A stretch of DNA of 54,410 nucleotides from Alphaproteobacteria bacterium HGW-Alphaproteobacteria-3 (lineage in GTDB: Bacteria; Pseudomonadota; Alphaproteobacteria; Parvibaculales; Parvibaculaceae). The number at the start of each line of letters is the position of its first letter. Positions within the stretch are counted from its first letter, which is position 1. The stretch spans positions 2,644 through 57,053 of the forward strand of contig PHEF01000021.1 of the NCBI GenBank assembly GCA_002842875.1. The letters run 5' to 3'. The position numbers and the translations under genes were made by a program. Below the pieces are notes generated by a model, which worked only from the letters and a program-made list of their open reading frames with translations, ran no database searches and was not told where the DNA came from. Positions 51,608-54,410 of this stretch are shown one piece after another.

Positions 51608-52006
51608 GTGAGCAATAGTGATTTCAAAACACAGGCGCTTGAGGAGCCAAAAAAGGCCGCGGACCGTCAGCAAGGATGGTTCGCGGCGGGCGGCGTGATC
51701 GGGGCGATTCTGGCCTCGACCTGCTGCATCGCGCCGCTTCTCTTGCTAACTCTCGGCGTTTCCGGCGCTTGGATTGGCAACCTTACGGCGCTTGAACCTT
51801 ACAAGCCCTATTTCGCCGCCGTGGCGCTCATCTTCATTGGCGCTGGCTTTTGGCAGATTTATTTCAAACCCAAACCGGCCTGCGCAGAGGACTCCTACTG
51901 CGCGAAGCCGCAATCGTCGCTCATCACAAAGTCGGCGCTGTGGCTAGCCACGATCTTGGTCGTCCTTGCTCTGACAATTAATTGGTGGGCGCCGCTGTTC
52001 TACTGA
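51608..52006 (+). CDS. merT: MerT mercuric transporter
   Basis: A 132-residue protein with GTG 51608 as likely start. Three membrane helices; the vicinal Cys pair in ASTCCIAPLLLLTLGVSG of helix 1, and the cytoplasmic CAEDSYC pair, are the MerT hallmarks. It imports Hg(II) received from MerP for reduction by MerA. It lies 28 bp before merP. Confidence 0.9.
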   Translation: MSNSDFKTQALEEPKKAADRQQGWFAAGGVIGAILASTCCIAPLLLLTLGVSGAWIGNLTALEPYKPYFAAVALIFIGAGFWQIYFKPKPACAEDSYCAKPQSSLITKSALWLATILVVLALTINWWAPLFY

Positions 52007-52034
52007 TCACGTAACCGCAAAGGAGAAACATGAG

Positions 52035-52364
52035 ATGAAACGACTCGTGCTTATCGCGTCAGGCGCGCTAGCCTTGGGCGTCGCTGGCCTTCTGTCGGCG
52101 CCGGCGACTTCGCCGTTTGCTGCGCAGGCCGCTCCGGCTCAAGTCGCCGCCGTTCAGACGGTAATATTCAGCGTTGAAAACATGACATGCGCTCTGTGTC
52201 CCGTGACAGTGAAAAAGGCCATAGAAGGCGTCGCCGGGGTGAAGTCCGTCACTGTCGACTTTGATGCCAAGACAGCGACTGTTGTGTTCGATCCGTCGGT
52301 GACGAACGCCGACGCGATCGCGGCGGCCTCGACGAACGCCGGTTACCCGGCGGCGCAGAGCTAA
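52035..52364 (+). CDS. merP: MerP periplasmic mercury-binding protein
   Basis: A 109-residue protein with signal peptide (MKRLVLIASGALALGVAG) and HMA domain NMTCALCPVTVKKAIEG, the GMTCxxC motif of MerP. It binds Hg(II) in the periplasm. It is followed by merA 19 bp later. Confidence 0.93.
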   Translation: MKRLVLIASGALALGVAGLLSAPATSPFAAQAAPAQVAAVQTVIFSVENMTCALCPVTVKKAIEGVAGVKSVTVDFDAKTATVVFDPSVTNADAIAAASTNAGYPAAQS

Positions 52365-52383
52365 ACCGATTGAGATAAGAGAC

Positions 52384-53814
52384 ATGTCCGATTGCTGCAC
52401 GCTTGGCGGAAAGAACAATGAAAGCTACGATCTCGCCGTCATCGGCGCAGGGTCGGCGGGTTTCTCCGCCGCAATCACAGCAGCCGTGCAAAGCGCGCGC
52501 GTCGCGCTCATCGGCCACGGCATGATTGGCGGCACGTGCGTGAACATTGGCTGCGTGCCATCGAAGACCATGATCCGCGCGGCCGAAGCCCTGCATGGGG
52601 CGAAAGTGGCCGGCCGATTTCCCGGCCTTACCGGCGAGGCCCGCATCACGGATTGGCACGCACTTGTCCAAGCCAAGGACGATCTCGTCGGAGCGCTCAG
52701 GCAGAAGAAGTATGTTGACCTCCTGCCAAGCTATAACGGCATCGCCTATCTGGAAGGCGCGGCGCGGTTGGAGGACGGCGGCGTCACCGTCAATGGCGAC
52801 GCCATTCGCGCGGGCAAAATTATCATCACTACCGGCGCGCGGCCTTCGGTGGCGCCCATTCCGGGCATCGACAAGGTCGATTATCTGACGAGCACGTCGG
52901 CGCTCGATCTTGAGGAGTTGCCGAGGAGCCTCATTATCGTGGGCGGCGGCTTCATCGGTTGCGAGCTCGGGCAGATGCTGGCGCGCGCCGGCACGCAAGT
53001 CACCATCGTCTGCCGCTCCCGCCTGCTGCCGCAGGTGGAGCCGGAAGTCAGCGATGCGCTGATGAACGTCTTCCGCGAAGAGGGTGTCGCCGTCAATTGC
53101 GGTGTCGCCTATGAGTTCTGCCGTCAGGACGAAGAAGGCGTCACGTTATGCGTGAAGGAGGGCGGCGTATTGACAGAACTGAAGGCCGAGCGCGTGTTGG
53201 TGGCAACGGGGCGCGCGCCCAATGTGGAGGGGCTCGGCCTTGAGGCGGCCGGGATCCGCCAAGCGGTGGGCGGAGGAATCGCGGTTGATGATCGGATGCG
53301 GACGACAAAGCGTGGAACCTATGCCGCGGGCGACGTCACCGGCCGCGACGAGTTCGTCTATATGGCCGCCTATGGGGCGAAAATCGCGGCGCTCAACGCC
53401 TTGAATGGCGACAGCCTCGTCTATGACAACAGCGTTATGCCCGCCGTGGTATTCACCGATCCGCAAGTGGCGAGCGTCGGCCTCACCGAGGCACAGGCAA
53501 AGGCTCAAGGCTTCGAGACGAAGACGTCCCTTGTGCCCCTCAACCAGGTGCCGCGCGCGCTCGCCGCCCGCGACACGCGCGGCCTCATCAAGCTGGTCGC
53601 CGACGCGAAGACCGATCGGCTTCTCGGCGGCCAGATTCTGGCCCCCGAAGGGGCCGACAGCATCCAGACCCTGGCGCTTGCCATCAAACATGGCATGACG
53701 ACGAAAGCGCTCGGCGATACGATTTTTCCCTATCTCACGACAGTCGAGGGTCTCAAGCTTGCAGCGCAGACGTTTGAAAAAGATATCGCGAAGCTCTCTT
53801 GCTGCGCAGGGTGA
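52384..53814 (+). CDS. merA: Mercuric reductase MerA
   Basis: A 476-residue flavoprotein from ATG 52384. FAD-binding VIGAGSAGFSAA, the redox disulfide GGTCVNIGCVPSK (C52, C57), the NADPH fold IIVGGGFIGCELG and the C-terminal Hg-binding pair SCCAG (C473, C474). It reduces Hg(II) to volatile Hg(0). It lacks the N-terminal HMA (NmerA) domain; a short MSDCCTLGG start has another Cys pair instead. Confidence 0.95.
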   Translation: MSDCCTLGGKNNESYDLAVIGAGSAGFSAAITAAVQSARVALIGHGMIGGTCVNIGCVPSKTMIRAAEALHGAKVAGRFPGLTGEARITDWHALVQAKDDLVGALRQKKYVDLLPSYNGIAYLEGAARLEDGGVTVNGDAIRAGKIIITTGARPSVAPIPGIDKVDYLTSTSALDLEELPRSLIIVGGGFIGCELGQMLARAGTQVTIVCRSRLLPQVEPEVSDALMNVFREEGVAVNCGVAYEFCRQDEEGVTLCVKEGGVLTELKAERVLVATGRAPNVEGLGLEAAGIRQAVGGGIAVDDRMRTTKRGTYAAGDVTGRDEFVYMAAYGAKIAALNALNGDSLVYDNSVMPAVVFTDPQVASVGLTEAQAKAQGFETKTSLVPLNQVPRALAARDTRGLIKLVADAKTDRLLGGQILAPEGADSIQTLALAIKHGMTTKALGDTIFPYLTTVEGLKLAAQTFEKDIAKLSCCAG

Positions 53815-53867
53815 GATACTTTGCGACGTGCTTTGCCGGCGGCGGTAGAATCGGGGAATTGTGGGTA

Positions 53868-54410
53868 CTACACGCCACACCGCACAAACAGTTTCTCCGC
53901 CCCACCGAGGAACAACGCCTCGGATGAAATCCCGCCGCCGGTCGCCGCGAGCCGGAGCTCCGATCCACTGACGCTCTTGAGTTCGAACTGCACGGTCTCG
54001 TCGATCGCGCTGTCGCGGAGCCGACCAAGGAAGTCGTCATATTCGACACGATGGTTGAAACTCATGATGACCGTGCCATCGCGCAATTCCCACCGGCCGG
54101 TGCGCCACGGCAGGAGACCGACTTTATCGTCGGACGCCCGCCACCATTCGACCGTGCCGGTTCCGCTATTCTCGAACAAGATCACGCGTTCCTTGGCGCA
54201 CTCGGTTTGGCTGACGGACCACACGCCCGTTAGCGCCGCGCGCTTGCCGCCCGTCAAGCGGCCAATCAGTCCCGGGTCGCCGGCTTTCGCCTCGCTCTCT
54301 TTAAGCGCCGCATCATAGTTTGTGCGAATTTCAGCAATCTGAGCAGCTTGATCGTCGGCTGGCTTATGCGCCGTATTAGGGGTGGCCGCCGCTGTGCCAC
54401 CGGCGACGGC
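53868..54410 (-). CDS. Partial gene: secreted/periplasmic protein of unknown function
   Basis: The frame is open to the window edge, so the N-terminus is outside. The 180 visible residues begin AVAGGTAAATPNTAHKPA (probably the end of a signal peptide and a linker), a helix, then a beta-rich domain with LTGVWSVSQTECAKERVILF and WWRASDDKVGLLPWRTGRWEL. Two cysteines (SQTECAK, FVRCGV) could pair. It is convergent with merA. Family unknown. Confidence 0.55.
   Translation of the reverse strand, partial: AVAGGTAAATPNTAHKPADDQAAQIAEIRTNYDAALKESEAKAGDPGLIGRLTGGKRAALTGVWSVSQTECAKERVILFENSGTGTVEWWRASDDKVGLLPWRTGRWELRDGTVIMSFNHRVEYDDFLGRLRDSAIDETVQFELKSVSGSELRLAATGGGISSEALFLGGAEKLFVRCGV

Larger units (their letters stand above)
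28915..54410. mobile_element. Element 2: metal-resistance integrative element, right end outside window
   Basis: It has a large serine recombinase at its left edge, a czc/cad-type resistance operon, ArdC, ParB, DUF736, DUF2285, DUF2840, a TraF-like peptidase, a DUF3363 relaxase and a mer operon. No third copy of the tRNA repeat was seen to the right, so the other end lies beyond the window. Some expected backbone genes (repA, parA, traG, trb) are not present here. The left limit is set only by the abutting attR. Confidence 0.6.

Overview
The window reads as alphaproteobacterial DNA of high GC. It opens with the 3' end of a 5S rRNA gene followed by an initiator tRNA-Met (CAT anticodon), the usual end of an alphaproteobacterial rRNA operon. 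Nearly all the rest is accessory DNA made of two different integrated elements lying side by side. Many gene families here (ArdC, DUF736, DUF2958, DUF2840, DUF2285, DUF3363 relaxase, ParB) are typical of integrative and conjugative elements of this class. I could not run searches, so family names come from motifs, lengths and context.

Element 1 (240-28914) is inserted in the 3' end of the tRNA-fMet gene. A 45-bp perfect direct repeat of the tRNA 3' half marks both ends (240-284 and 28870-28914), and a tyrosine integrase lies just inside the right end. Two related small HTH proteins and two copies of a 23-bp GGGGACA-type repeat lie near the two ends. From left to right it holds: a coupling ATPase without a membrane anchor; ardC; a defence-like cluster (3960-12958) with a compact PIN / XRE-ImmA/IrrE / QueC-like / unknown-protein operon, an Abi_C/HEPN-like protein, a zinc-hook ATPase resembling RloC, and a PD-(D/E)XK protein; DUF2958, membrane proteins and DUF736; a Fic protein preceded by four 24-bp repeats; a hairpin-rich oriT candidate with mobC and relaxase; a second small tyrosine recombinase between inverted repeats; two lipoproteins and a membrane protein; a second, membrane-anchored coupling ATPase; and hipBA with three 27-bp-spaced operators. 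No mating-pair-formation genes are seen, so element 1 looks mobilizable rather than self-transmissible.

Element 2 (28915 to beyond the right edge) starts with a large serine recombinase whose stop codon is only 6 bp from the repeated tRNA end, so elements have accreted at one site. It carries a long metal-efflux operon read leftward from a MerR-type promoter (secreted Cys/His protein, CzcC, CzcB, CzcA, PII-like, Zn/Cd P-type ATPase, Ser-substituted isochorismatase-like hydrolase) with a divergent cadR-like regulator and ynfA. Next comes an ICE backbone (ArdC, PAPS-reductase-like PP-loop protein, ParB, DUF736, a frameshifted DUF2285 gene, HTH, DUF2840, TraF-type signal peptidase, DUF3363 relaxase), then a compact mercury operon (merR, merT, merP, merA) and the 3' part of a gene running off the window.

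The two observations I rate highest are the four-gene overlapping operon at 3960-7740 (QueC-like PP-loop enzyme, XRE-IrrE protease and PIN nuclease, which I cannot match to a named defence system) and a conserved structured leader found three times (2858, 15947, 45927) upstream of ardC or DUF736 genes in both elements. Hairpin-dense leaders also precede the second ardC and DUF2958, which suggests shared structured control of these establishment-type genes.
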